DNA from: DAIDHZ01 sp035480255
Lineage (GTDB): Bacteria; Chlamydiota; Chlamydiia; Chlamydiales; SM23-39
Length of the DNA stretch: 17,491 nucleotides
NCBI GenBank assembly: GCA_964630875.1
Contig: CAZVXF010000024.1
Span: forward strand, 1 to 17,491
Direction of reading: 5' to 3'
Positions 1 to 7,257 of this stretch are shown piece after piece (the first letter of the stretch is position 1; each line of letters starts with the position of its first letter). The translations under genes and the position numbers were made by a program. The notes under the pieces were generated by a model. The model saw nothing but the letters and a program-made list of their open reading frames with translations. It ran no database searches and was not told the DNA's origin.

Positions 1-11
1 GCGCGATTCAT

Positions 12-31
12 CTCGGCCATAAATGGCCGAG
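12..31. repeat. Perfect 20-nt palindrome over the start codon of the first ORF
   Basis: CTCGGCCATAAATGGCCGAG has two perfect 9-nt arms around AA. The right arm contains the ATG at 23-25 and the in-frame TAA at 20-22 lies in the centre. In RNA this could hide the start codon, although a 2-nt loop means the innermost pairs would open. It coincides with the point where the methyltransferase similarity seems to change frame. Confidence 0.7.
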
Positions 32-1396
32 TTTTCTCGCGTCCTATGGGATAAAGTCGAAAGCATCTTTCCTGGTTACGATGGGGATCAAAAAACCTAT
101 CTTCTCACTCTTTTTCTCCCCTACAATCCGTGCATTCACACAAATACTCTTAGTGAGTCAATGCAGAAGGCCTCTCATTTTTGGTGGCCGCTTAGCAGAG
201 TTTATCTGATCGATGAGCCGTTAAAAAAACCATGTGATTTGTTATGGATTGATAGCGATGATGAGTTCAGTCTTTTAAGCGCATCCATTGAACAACTGAA
301 GTCTGCGAGCGCAATTTTCACAACCACTCATTTTTTTGATTCTGGCCAATATTTTCAAAATATAAAGTTTTTGCTAGAGCTTTCTGGTTTTTCTCTTTTT
401 GGACATTGGTACTGGGAAAATCTTCGAGGCGAGGCTATGTTTATTCGTTCTGACATATTAAAAGCCGCTTTGAATTCCTTGAATTATACGCCTTGTCAAC
501 AAAATATCATTTCATCAATCTCATTGCTTAATAAAGAAAAACATTTTCGAAAAATTGAAAAAAAAACAACGCAACATAAAATCGATCAAATTGATTTTAT
601 CTACATGATTAACCTCGAAGAAAGGCCTGAAAAATTTGAGCGCGCAAGTCTAGAGCTCTCTCGGTATGGAATTCAACCTTTTCGATTTTCAGCAGTGAAT
701 GGCTGGAAACTATCTACCGCTGCAATCAATGAAATAGGTGTAAAATTCACCTCTTCTTTCAATGAACAACAATTTCTCGGCTCGATTTATCGCGAAATTG
801 AAGGGAAAGAATATCTTGGGTCAGAAATCATTCGATCCAATGGAGAGACTTTTTTCACATTAGGACTTTCTCGCGGAGCAATGGGAATCATCTTAAGTCA
901 TTTATCGATTCTCCAAGATGCATATGATTCTGGATACGAAACAATCTGGATTATGGAAGATGATATAGAAGCGATCGAAGATCCCCGTCAGCTGTCTTCG
1001 CTGATCCAGAAACTAGACACCGTGATTTCGAAATGGGATATTCTTTTTACCGACACAGACACCAAAGATCGTCAAGGCAATCATGTCCCTTGCCGATCTG
1101 TAGCAGCAAGGCCAAACTTCAATATTGAACCTCTTTCTTCATTTTATAACAGGTTTTACTCCTTAAGCCCTGATTTTTCTAGAATTGGGATGCGATACGG
1201 AGCTTATTCTATGATCATTCGCCGCTCTGGAATTGAAAAGATCCTAAACCATTTTAAGACGTACGGTATTTTTATTCCTTATGACATGGATTTTTGGCTC
1301 AATTCAGATCTTATCATGGTGAGTCCAACAAAAGATATCGTATCGCATCAAGCTGGAGCCCCAACGGACAACAGTGAACCCAATTACCTAAAATGA
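23..1396 (+). CDS. Fusion: FkbM-like methyltransferase remnant + GT25-family glycosyltransferase (5' end probably incomplete)
   Basis: The C-terminal two thirds (residues about 186-457) is a GT25-type glycosyltransferase, the family of LOS galactosyltransferases and collagen galactosyltransferases. Visible motifs are FIYMINLEERPEKF (192-205), an LSH motif (291-293) and the acidic WIMEDDIE (309-316), probably the metal/nucleotide-sugar site. It is clearly paralogous to the protein at 6177-7130. Residues about 1-143 align with the second half of the FkbM-type methyltransferase at 5364-6092: CDLLWIDSDDEFSLL matches VDFMWLDLEGMELQVL, and LRGEAMFIR matches LQGDALFIR. The conserved LEGME is replaced by SDDEF and no SAM motif I is present, so the methyltransferase part is probably inactive. 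The ATG has no Shine-Dalgarno (SD) sequence, is immediately preceded by an in-frame TAA (20-22) and lies in a perfect palindrome. The real gene may therefore begin upstream of the window in another frame. No signal peptide is present in this ORF. The GT25 assignment is firm; substrate is unknown. Confidence 0.75.
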   Translation: MAEFSRVLWDKVESIFPGYDGDQKTYLLTLFLPYNPCIHTNTLSESMQKASHFWWPLSRVYLIDEPLKKPCDLLWIDSDDEFSLLSASIEQLKSASAIFTTTHFFDSGQYFQNIKFLLELSGFSLFGHWYWENLRGEAMFIRSDILKAALNSLNYTPCQQNIISSISLLNKEKHFRKIEKKTTQHKIDQIDFIYMINLEERPEKFERASLELSRYGIQPFRFSAVNGWKLSTAAINEIGVKFTSSFNEQQFLGSIYREIEGKEYLGSEIIRSNGETFFTLGLSRGAMGIILSHLSILQDAYDSGYETIWIMEDDIEAIEDPRQLSSLIQKLDTVISKWDILFTDTDTKDRQGNHVPCRSVAARPNFNIEPLSSFYNRFYSLSPDFSRIGMRYGAYSMIIRRSGIEKILNHFKTYGIFIPYDMDFWLNSDLIMVSPTKDIVSHQAGAPTDNSEPNYLK

Positions 1397-1437
1397 AGAT
1401 TTTTTATTTTTGTATTTTTTCAGTTGCATTCATTTGA
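1393..1437 (+). pseudogene. Orphaned signal-peptide start for the next gene, one base out of frame
   Basis: An ATG at 1393 overlaps the TGA of the previous ORF (ATGA, 1393-1396) and encodes MKIFYFCIFSVAFI before a stop at 1435-1437. This is a typical short export signal (Lys, then a hydrophobic run, then small residues) like those on the other cluster genes. The body of the next protein is in the next frame, so removing one base between about 1400 and 1434 would join the signal to it. Runs of five or six T lie in this stretch. It may be a real mutation, an assembly error or a slippage-controlled switch. Confidence 0.5.
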
Positions 1438-2332
1438 AGACGAAGAGCTTATGCATCTTTGGGCGTCTATCAAAGACACCAAGGAGCTAACCTTAGAAGA
1501 TTATCAAAAAATTGAAGCCTATTTAAAGACTGGGAAAAGAACCTATCTAAATAAAATATCAGATTTGACTCGTCTCTCACATATCAGAAATTTTGAGTTA
1601 GTTGGACCCAATCAAGAACAACCTATTTTTGAAACATATAGTTTTAATGTAGATGAAAACACGAATCAGCGCTGTATTCTTCTTTATGCATCGAGAAATG
1701 GAATTTATCCTGATAAGGTATTAAAGCAATTAACGGAGCTGATGTTATGTGGTTATAGCGGACATGTTCTGTTACGTATCGGCGCGTTTCCAAATATTGC
1801 CAATGGAGGAATTCATCTCTGTCATATTCCATATGCCTTTAAAGTAGCATTTTTAAAAGAAGCAGAACACCTAGGCTTTAAAGAAGTGTTATGGATTGAT
1901 ACGTCATTGCATCCACTGACAAACTTAGAGGCGATCTTTTCAGCAATTCATGAAAAAGGGCATTTTTTTACAACTGTAGGCATGCTTTCTGACAATCAAA
2001 CTACCCACCTTCCAGAAGCGGCACTCTCTTTAGGAGTCACTGTTGATCAGTATTCTCAAATTCCTCATCTCTCATCGAGTATGATTGGTTTAAACCTCAA
2101 TGCTCCTTTGCCACTTCAACTTCTCAATGAATGGTATTTTGCTGCAAAAAGCGTTTACCCATTTCTAACTTGCTGGCCAGAGGAGTTAAGTTTATCGATC
2201 TTTGCATTTCGGCTTGGTTTAGAACCTGATTCATGGCTTGGGAATCGCGTTTGTGGAGAAGGAGAACTTCATCTTCCGAGCGTAAGGAAGCGCCCGCTCC
2301 AATTTTATATTGATGCGATTAGGGATTATTAA
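1424..2332 (+). CDS. Uncharacterised protein, possibly glycosyltransferase-like; authentic start probably at 1393 by frameshift
   Basis: I do not recognise the family with certainty. The body is soluble-looking. A pattern HIPYAFKVAFLKEAEHLGFKEVLWIDTS (broken here: HIPYAFKVAFLKEAE at about 134-148, then EVLWIDTS at 154-161) recalls the strand-plus-acidic-residue segment of GT-A nucleotide-sugar transferases, and the neighbours are transferases. The frame opens at TTG 1424 with no SD. A much better start, ATG 1393, lies one base out of frame and encodes a signal peptide, so the annotated N-terminus is almost certainly not native. This ORF is in the same frame as the preceding one, separated by a single TGA and nine sense codons. 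It ends tail-to-tail with the minus-strand gene, sharing 14 nt with it, and no terminator lies between. Function is inferred mainly from context. Confidence 0.5.
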   Translation: MHSFEDEELMHLWASIKDTKELTLEDYQKIEAYLKTGKRTYLNKISDLTRLSHIRNFELVGPNQEQPIFETYSFNVDENTNQRCILLYASRNGIYPDKVLKQLTELMLCGYSGHVLLRIGAFPNIANGGIHLCHIPYAFKVAFLKEAEHLGFKEVLWIDTSLHPLTNLEAIFSAIHEKGHFFTTVGMLSDNQTTHLPEAALSLGVTVDQYSQIPHLSSSMIGLNLNAPLPLQLLNEWYFAAKSVYPFLTCWPEELSLSIFAFRLGLEPDSWLGNRVCGEGELHLPSVRKRPLQFYIDAIRDY

Positions 2333-3200
2333 GAGCCGCACGCAAAGGTTCAATAAAACGATCCATACTATGATCTTTAAGCACATTCATGTCTTTGACA
2401 TAGTCTAACCAATGTTCAGGCATGATGTGAGGAACAAACTCCTTCCATCTCAGCAATTTTTTATAAAAATAACGACCTGTCCGACTATAGTAATGATTGA
2501 TCACTAAGCGATCATAGTAGACTCCATTTGTAGTTCCTTGAGAATCAATACTTGGATCTTTATTAGAATTCACGTGATAAAACCCATCTTTATAGACTAC
2601 ATAATGCGGATGAGTACACCCCGCAACTCGTTCAGGTCGTACGATGGATTTTATTCCTAGATGTGTGGGTCTTTCTACCACAGCTGTCATTGTAAGAGCT
2701 TCGATTAACAACTGATTGGGTTCTAAATCATAAAATCCTGAATGCCCAAAAATCTTCCAATTGAAACCCACACCCCCAAAATCTTCATAATCTTTCAGCA
2801 CATCTAAAACACAATCGCTTTGGATCGGCGTTAAAAATTCATCAATATCTATTATTGCCAACCATTTTGTCTCATTTTGCGCACATAGGATACAATGTTC
2901 ATAGGCTTTTGCTTGCACATCATAGAGCCAATTTTCCCAAGAAGACGCAGGATAAGACCAATCTAAAAGCTCTACGATCCCTTGTTCAATATACTCTTTC
3001 AACACTGAATGATAATCATCGGTGCTTAAATGATTATAGAGATAAAAATGCTGAACCCCTACAAGTTTATGAAATTCTATCCACTCCTTTAAATAGGGGG
3101 CTTCGTCACGAAAAATTGCCACAATAGAGAGATCATATCGATATTCATTCGATACAATTGTACTCACACAAAAAAGAAAACAAATTATTTTAATAATCAT
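2319..3200 (-). CDS. Exported GT92/GT2-like glycosyltransferase
   Basis: The N-terminal catalytic region has the hallmark IVAIFRDEAPYLKEWIEFH followed by GVQHFYLYNHLSTDD, then WLAIIDIDEFL with a DxD motif expected to bind metal and nucleotide sugar. This layout fits GT92 (former DUF23) and the related Glyco_tranf_2_4 group. I place the start at ATG 3200: it is preceded by GGAG about 8 nt upstream and begins MIIKIICFLFCVSTIVS, a clear signal peptide. An ATG at 3236 in the same frame would add 12 residues and blunt the signal. The start overlaps the end of the upstream gene by 11 nt, so the two are probably translationally coupled. This is the last gene of the minus-strand operon. The acceptor cannot be read; export suggests action outside the cytosol. 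Confidence 0.75.
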   Translation of the reverse strand: MIIKIICFLFCVSTIVSNEYRYDLSIVAIFRDEAPYLKEWIEFHKLVGVQHFYLYNHLSTDDYHSVLKEYIEQGIVELLDWSYPASSWENWLYDVQAKAYEHCILCAQNETKWLAIIDIDEFLTPIQSDCVLDVLKDYEDFGGVGFNWKIFGHSGFYDLEPNQLLIEALTMTAVVERPTHLGIKSIVRPERVAGCTHPHYVVYKDGFYHVNSNKDPSIDSQGTTNGVYYDRLVINHYYSRTGRYFYKKLLRWKEFVPHIMPEHWLDYVKDMNVLKDHSMDRFIEPLRAALNNP

Positions 3201-4428
3201 TAAAATTGATCTCCAATAATACAGGCTCCGAATCACTTCCCACTAAGGTAGGAGGAGCGGTCCATAATGGGCTGCCTGGATAATAGATTTTGGAATACTT
3301 AAACACCTCGCTAAAATCAAAATCCCCATGGGTACTTTCAGAAATAGGAACAATTGTTTTTCCCATGATTTGGTTCATTGGAAAATAATCACAATCATGA
3401 AGAACTACAAATTTTGTTTTATTTTTCATAAATTTGATCGCTTCAACGCGAGCAGAAAAAGGATGTTGATCAATAAAACAAACATCAAATTGGAGTGAAT
3501 TTAATAGATCAGAATTGTACATAAAATCGATCCAATGCTGCACACTATCGCTTTCTTTATGAGGTTTTCCTGGTACATAAAAAAATTGATGCCAAGGATC
3601 CTCTTTATATTTTTCTTTAAAGATATTTAACCATTCTAGATGGTCCTCGACTGAGATTAATATGCGTTTGTTTTCTTTGCAGATTGCATGTAAAAGATCA
3701 GTACTTCCAAATCCACATCCAAATTCAATAATGGGACCCTTTGAATGCATTGCTATTTCGTAGAGAACCGGTTGGTGTGAATAATAAGAATCTGAGCGAT
3801 GAGTAAATGGATAAGGGTTTAACCGATAATGCGCCTCTAACCAGTGCCGATCTTCTGTATGTACTTGATCCACAACTAAAATGCCATCAAGCACACATTT
3901 TTCGACAGCTTGCTTCACTTCGTACGATTCATAATCATCAATCCATATCAGCGATCTTTTCGTGGCGATTTTTTGGCAATTTACAATATCGGTCAAACAA
4001 CCTAAATAGGAATGATTTCCATCAATGTAAATGAGATCAAATTTAGTCTCATTTTCATCGAGAGCAAATTGAGGCACTGTCGTAGTAGAATCGCCAGCAA
4101 TGAAACAAAAACGATCTCCGTACTCGTGGCTTAAAAAATCCACTGCCGCGTCAATATAGTCCCAAGTATGAATATCAAAAGAAACAAAACGGATAAGATT
4201 TTGACAGTTTTTGAAAAAATGTTCTGCGGAATGTCCACCATTGAGACCGATTTCTGCAATCGTTCGTATTTCTGGATGTTTACTCAGCTCTTCTCGAAAT
4301 TGATTCTTTTGTCCATCTGTTATGTATCCCTCTTGAATCTGTATCCCCTTTGATACGTAATATTCATCAAGAGACAGCGCCGCAAAACAGGGGCTCATGC
4401 ATAAAATATATATGAAAAAATTTCTCAT
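3190..4428 (-). CDS. Exported protein with two tandem SAM-methyltransferase-like domains
   Basis: A signal peptide (MRNFFIYILCMSPCFAA, about residues 1-17) precedes two Rossmann-type domains. Domain 1 (about 28-195) has TIAEIGLNGGHSAEHF (56-71) as SAM motif I and FDLIYIDGNHSYLGCLTDI (130-148), as in Methyltransf_24/class I enzymes. Domain 2 (about 212-405) has a second motif I, PIIEFGCGFGSTDLL (232-246), then FDVCFIDQHPFSARVEAI (314-331) and VVLHDCDY (341-348). Domain 2 resembles the product of the gene just upstream (4425-5273), so the pair may come from duplication. GAGGAG lies about 6 nt before the ATG, which overlaps the upstream stop as ATGA. The domain folds look secure. Activity, methyl acceptor and whether both domains bind SAM are unknown. 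Confidence 0.7.
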   Translation of the reverse strand: MRNFFIYILCMSPCFAALSLDEYYVSKGIQIQEGYITDGQKNQFREELSKHPEIRTIAEIGLNGGHSAEHFFKNCQNLIRFVSFDIHTWDYIDAAVDFLSHEYGDRFCFIAGDSTTTVPQFALDENETKFDLIYIDGNHSYLGCLTDIVNCQKIATKRSLIWIDDYESYEVKQAVEKCVLDGILVVDQVHTEDRHWLEAHYRLNPYPFTHRSDSYYSHQPVLYEIAMHSKGPIIEFGCGFGSTDLLHAICKENKRILISVEDHLEWLNIFKEKYKEDPWHQFFYVPGKPHKESDSVQHWIDFMYNSDLLNSLQFDVCFIDQHPFSARVEAIKFMKNKTKFVVLHDCDYFPMNQIMGKTIVPISESTHGDFDFSEVFKYSKIYYPGSPLWTAPPTLVGSDSEPVLLEINFNDY

Positions 4429-5273
4429 TTTTTCTCCTCAAACGTTTGAGCATATGCTCTCATCGCGTTTGTTAACTGCTCCAACGCCGGATCTTTTTTT
4501 ATCCAAATTGTTGTTCCTTCACCAAACGGAATACATATTTCTTCATAATCGGGAGGAGTGACGATGCGAGAATATCCATATACATCTCCTTTTTCTTTTT
4601 TCTCACGACAATGCGTATCATGAGCCACAATCACAGATATCCGTGAAAAAAGAAGAGAAACATAATCCCCTCGCAAACAACTCCCTGAATCCACAAGCGC
4701 GCAATCCACGGAATGACATTTTAAGAGATTTCCAAAAAATGTGTTGAGCTCTTTCAGATAAGATGGGTCAAACAGAGAATAACTTAAATGCGTACTACAT
4801 TGGAAAGAGTCCGCTTTATATAACGCATCGGTACCAAAAAATTTGAATGGAATTTTGGAAGTATCGTATGGCGCATTACTTAAGTAAGCAATCGGAATCC
4901 AATTTAAATCATTTTTATATAATTGCAACAATTTGTGTAACCACATGGGGCCAGCACCGTAAGTCACGAATTCAACAGAAATCACTTTTTTAAGATTCCT
5001 TAAGAAATACTTAGTCGAGTACCCCATACCAAATTCTAAAAGCGTTTTCACCTTGTAATGCTTAAAGATCTCGTTAAAATGAGGAATATAATCTGTATAA
5101 CCACCATTGGGTGATTGAGAAACTAGCCAATCATAAGTAATCTCCTCTTCCTCGATTGGTATTTGCCCAGAAGCCTCTGCATGAAGAAGTTCGATGGCAA
5201 AAACAATCAAGAAGAGTAAAGATTTCACAAACAACTTACTTACAATTTTTTGAAAAGAAAGAATGTATATCAT
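4425..5273 (-). CDS. Exported SAM-methyltransferase-like protein
   Basis: The first gene of the minus-strand operon. The N-terminus has basic residues, then a long hydrophobic stretch (about 13-29) ending near HAEA (31-34), consistent with a signal peptide or membrane anchor. LLEFGMGYSTKYFL (78-91) matches SAM motif I, CALVDSG follows, and ISVIVAHDTHC resembles the VVLHDCDY of domain 2 of the next gene. The ATG at 5273 has only a weak GAAG upstream. In-frame TTG or GTG codons at residues 14 and 16 would give a more typical signal (for example MKSLLFLIVFAIELLHAEA), so the start is uncertain. The stop shares ATGA with the next gene. Enzyme class is inferred from motifs; substrate is unknown. 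Confidence 0.6.
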   Translation of the reverse strand: MIYILSFQKIVSKLFVKSLLFLIVFAIELLHAEASGQIPIEEEEITYDWLVSQSPNGGYTDYIPHFNEIFKHYKVKTLLEFGMGYSTKYFLRNLKKVISVEFVTYGAGPMWLHKLLQLYKNDLNWIPIAYLSNAPYDTSKIPFKFFGTDALYKADSFQCSTHLSYSLFDPSYLKELNTFFGNLLKCHSVDCALVDSGSCLRGDYVSLLFSRISVIVAHDTHCREKKEKGDVYGYSRIVTPPDYEEICIPFGEGTTIWIKKDPALEQLTNAMRAYAQTFEEKK

Positions 5274-5363
5274 TCTTCAGAAATCATGACAACGAAATAA
5301 ATGATAGAAATTTTTAGAATGTATGGGATAAAAATGATACACAACTAACCCGGAGCTTCCCGA
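5274..5363. promoter_or_regulatory. Divergent intergenic region, presumed promoters for both transferase operons
   Basis: These 90 nt separate the first gene of the minus operon from the plus-strand MT-GT25 pair, so promoters are expected in both directions. The stretch is AT-rich, but I see no convincing -35/-10 pair on either strand. The plus gene has GGAG at 5352-5355, 8 nt before its ATG. Confidence 0.35.
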
Positions 5364-6092
5364 ATGTTTTATCCTCTGTTTTTTGCACTTTACCTGTTGT
5401 CTGCCACCATTTTGCAAGCTGAATATATACAAACTTACGAAGGCCCCATCAAAGTTGAATTTTCTGAATATCTTTCTATTGTTCAAAAATTTTTGCCCGA
5501 AAATCCTGTCATCGTTGAAGCAGGAGGGCATTACGGCACCGATACAGCAAGATTTGCGAAACTCTGGCCAAAGGCATCGATTATTTCTTTCGAACCAAAC
5601 CCTGGCGCTTATACAAAACTTGTGATGGAAACGCTAAAGTATCCGAATGTTCAGACTTTTCCTATCGCTTTAGGGAAATATGATGGGGAAGCCATATTTC
5701 ACGTTTGTTATGGCTCTACAGGAAATAACTCTATTTATGAGGGAGCAAGTTCTTTGCTAGCTCCAGCTGATTATATGGCGATCCATTATCAAGGACCGGA
5801 CATTCATGTGTCATGCAGAGTTCTGGATCATTGGTGCGAAGAAAACAACGTCAATCATGTGGATTTTATGTGGCTTGATCTTGAAGGCATGGAATTGCAG
5901 GTTCTTGAATCATCTCCTAAGATTCTGGGTACAGTGAAAGCTGTTCTGGTCGAGACGAATTTTCAAGAATTTCGAAAAGGAATGACTCTTTATCCTCAAT
6001 TAAAGAAATTCATGGAAGATTCTGGATTTATTCTTTTGTGCCATTCGTATGTCGAAGGGCTCCAAGGGGATGCCTTATTTATTAGAAATTAG
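5364..6092 (+). CDS. Exported FkbM-type SAM-dependent methyltransferase
   Basis: Residues 1-19 (MFYPLFFALYLLSATILQA) form a signal peptide. The rest is an FkbM-type methyltransferase: motif I VIVEAGGHYGTDTARF (49-64), the acidic SAM-ribose strand ISFEPNPG (74-81), and the FkbM signature VDFMWLDLEGMELQVL (166-181). At 242 residues it has normal family length. FkbM enzymes commonly O-methylate sugars or polyketides. GGAG at 5352-5355 fixes the ATG. The gene precedes GT25 at 6177 in the same direction, and the same two domains are joined in one reading frame at 23-1396. Together this suggests a sugar-transfer-plus-methylation module. Export is unexpected for a SAM enzyme, so the site of action is open. 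Confidence 0.8.
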   Translation: MFYPLFFALYLLSATILQAEYIQTYEGPIKVEFSEYLSIVQKFLPENPVIVEAGGHYGTDTARFAKLWPKASIISFEPNPGAYTKLVMETLKYPNVQTFPIALGKYDGEAIFHVCYGSTGNNSIYEGASSLLAPADYMAIHYQGPDIHVSCRVLDHWCEENNVNHVDFMWLDLEGMELQVLESSPKILGTVKAVLVETNFQEFRKGMTLYPQLKKFMEDSGFILLCHSYVEGLQGDALFIRN

Positions 6093-6104
6093 GAGAAGAC
6101 AAGA

Positions 6105-6167
6105 ATGCTGCCCGAATTTCTCTTTTGTAAAAAAAAGAATGTCCATTGTAATCTTCTGCCAAACTGA
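6105..6167 (+). CDS. Possible 20-codon small ORF or leader peptide
   Basis: AGGAGA (6091-6096) lies 8 nt before ATG 6105, a stronger ribosome site than that of the following GT25 gene. The peptide would be MLPEFLFCKKKNVHCNLLPN, ending at TGA 6165-6167, 9 nt before the GT25 start. It might couple translation of the two genes, or be chance. It has no recognised family. Confidence 0.25.
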   Translation: MLPEFLFCKKKNVHCNLLPN

Positions 6168-6176
6168 GAGCCTTAA

Positions 6177-7130
6177 ATGAAATTCAAACAAATCCTTACT
6201 TACCTATGCATTTCTACAAATTTCCTGCACAGCGCAATCATTGACCTTTCTCCCGAAGAGGGCATTGAACATTACTTCAACAAAATCATCAATAGACCTG
6301 AAATCCACTCTCTTGATGGAATCGATTACATTTATGTGATCAATTTAGATGAACGGCCTGAAAAATTTCAAAGCACTCTCGATCAATTGAGCCCATACGG
6401 CATTACCCCCTATCGTTTTTCAGCAGTCAATGGATGGAAACTCCCGCTTTCCGCATTTTCTTATCTTGGCGTAAAATATAGTCCCGAAATGACATCGAAT
6501 CACATGGGAACAAGCTACCTGATAGAAGATCAGGGAATGCCGAGTCATGAAATGGTTCATTTGCCCGGAAAAACATATTTTTGTCATTGCATGTCTCGTG
6601 GTGCTGTTGGAATTGTCCTGAGTCATCTTTCTGTTTTACAAGATGCCTGGGATAACGGTTACGAAACGATTTGGGTGATGGAAGATGATATTGAAGTGAA
6701 AAAAGATCCCCGCTTCTTACCTGAAGTCATAAAAAAATTAGACGATCTATTAGGTCATGATGGTTGGGATATTTTATTCACAGATCAAGACACAATAGGA
6801 CGAGATGGAAAACAGGTCATATGTACATCATTTGCCTGGAGACCGAATTTTGCACCGTCCAATCCGTATCAATTTCAATATAGACAAGATATCAGTGAAG
6901 ACTTTAGAAGACTTGGGGCTCGATTTGGAGCTTATTCTATGATTGTCCGCAGATCCGGAATGAAAAAAATATTAGATTTTTGTAAAACCTATCATATCTT
7001 TATGCCATATGACATGGAATTTACACAGCCCCCGGGAATCATCTTGATCAACGTGAGAGACGAGATCGTTTCTACACAAGCAAGGGCGCTATCGGATAAT
7101 GGAGCCCCAAATTACGAGAAATCTAATTAA
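6177..7130 (+). CDS. Exported GT25-family glycosyltransferase
   Basis: A signal peptide (MKFKQILTYLCISTNFLHSA, 1-20) precedes a GT25 domain. Key motifs are YIYVINLDERPEKF (51-64), FSAVNGWKL (81-89), SRGAVGIVLSHLSVLQDA (140-157), the acidic WVMEDDIEV (166-174) and MPYDMEF (276-282). It is strongly similar throughout to residues 186-457 of the ORF at 23-1396, including at DNA level (for example, near-identical stretches around 687 and 6417). The two are therefore paralogues of fairly recent origin. The upstream SD is weak (GAGAG), so translation may depend on the preceding methyltransferase gene or the small ORF between. Nucleotide sugar and acceptor cannot be deduced. ER-resident collagen galactosyltransferases belong to the same family, so export does not contradict the fold. 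Confidence 0.85.
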   Translation: MKFKQILTYLCISTNFLHSAIIDLSPEEGIEHYFNKIINRPEIHSLDGIDYIYVINLDERPEKFQSTLDQLSPYGITPYRFSAVNGWKLPLSAFSYLGVKYSPEMTSNHMGTSYLIEDQGMPSHEMVHLPGKTYFCHCMSRGAVGIVLSHLSVLQDAWDNGYETIWVMEDDIEVKKDPRFLPEVIKKLDDLLGHDGWDILFTDQDTIGRDGKQVICTSFAWRPNFAPSNPYQFQYRQDISEDFRRLGARFGAYSMIVRRSGMKKILDFCKTYHIFMPYDMEFTQPPGIILINVRDEIVSTQARALSDNGAPNYEKSN

Positions 7131-7161
7131 AAAAATCGCTTTACAAATATGGAATAAAAGG

Positions 7162-7200
7162 TTGACTTTAGGGCTTAAGAAGGTTACCCTTGTTATAGAT
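7162..7200 (+). promoter_or_regulatory. Possible promoter upstream of uhpC
   Basis: An extended -10 element, TG-T-TATAGA, occupies 7191-7199. TTGACT at 7162-7167 looks like a -35 box but is 26 nt away, too far for a normal sigma-70 pair. A TTGACT/TTACCC pair with 16-nt spacing is the alternative. Low confidence. Confidence 0.35.
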
Positions 7201-7213
7201 AAACCACACAATT

Positions 7214-7243
7214 ATTTATGTTTTTAAGAACATAAATTTTTTT
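7214..7243 (+). terminator. Hairpin with T tract in the uhpC leader
   Basis: ATTTATGTT (7214-7222) pairs perfectly with AACATAAAT (7229-7237), followed by seven T residues (7237-7243). This is the layout of a rho-independent terminator, with a stem poor in GC. It may end transcription of the GT25 gene or, if the promoter at 7162-7200 is real, act as an attenuator in the uhpC leader. Confidence 0.45.
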
Positions 7244-7257
7244 GCCAAAAGGTAAAT

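Noticed and set aside
2855..3127. 90-codon plus-strand ORF
   Set aside because: It lies wholly inside the GT92-like gene on the other strand, has no ribosome site and no recognisable protein features.
5277..5531. 84-codon minus-strand ORF over the divergent region
   Set aside because: Opposes the well-supported FkbM gene, has no SD or family resemblance, and would sit over the expected promoter region.
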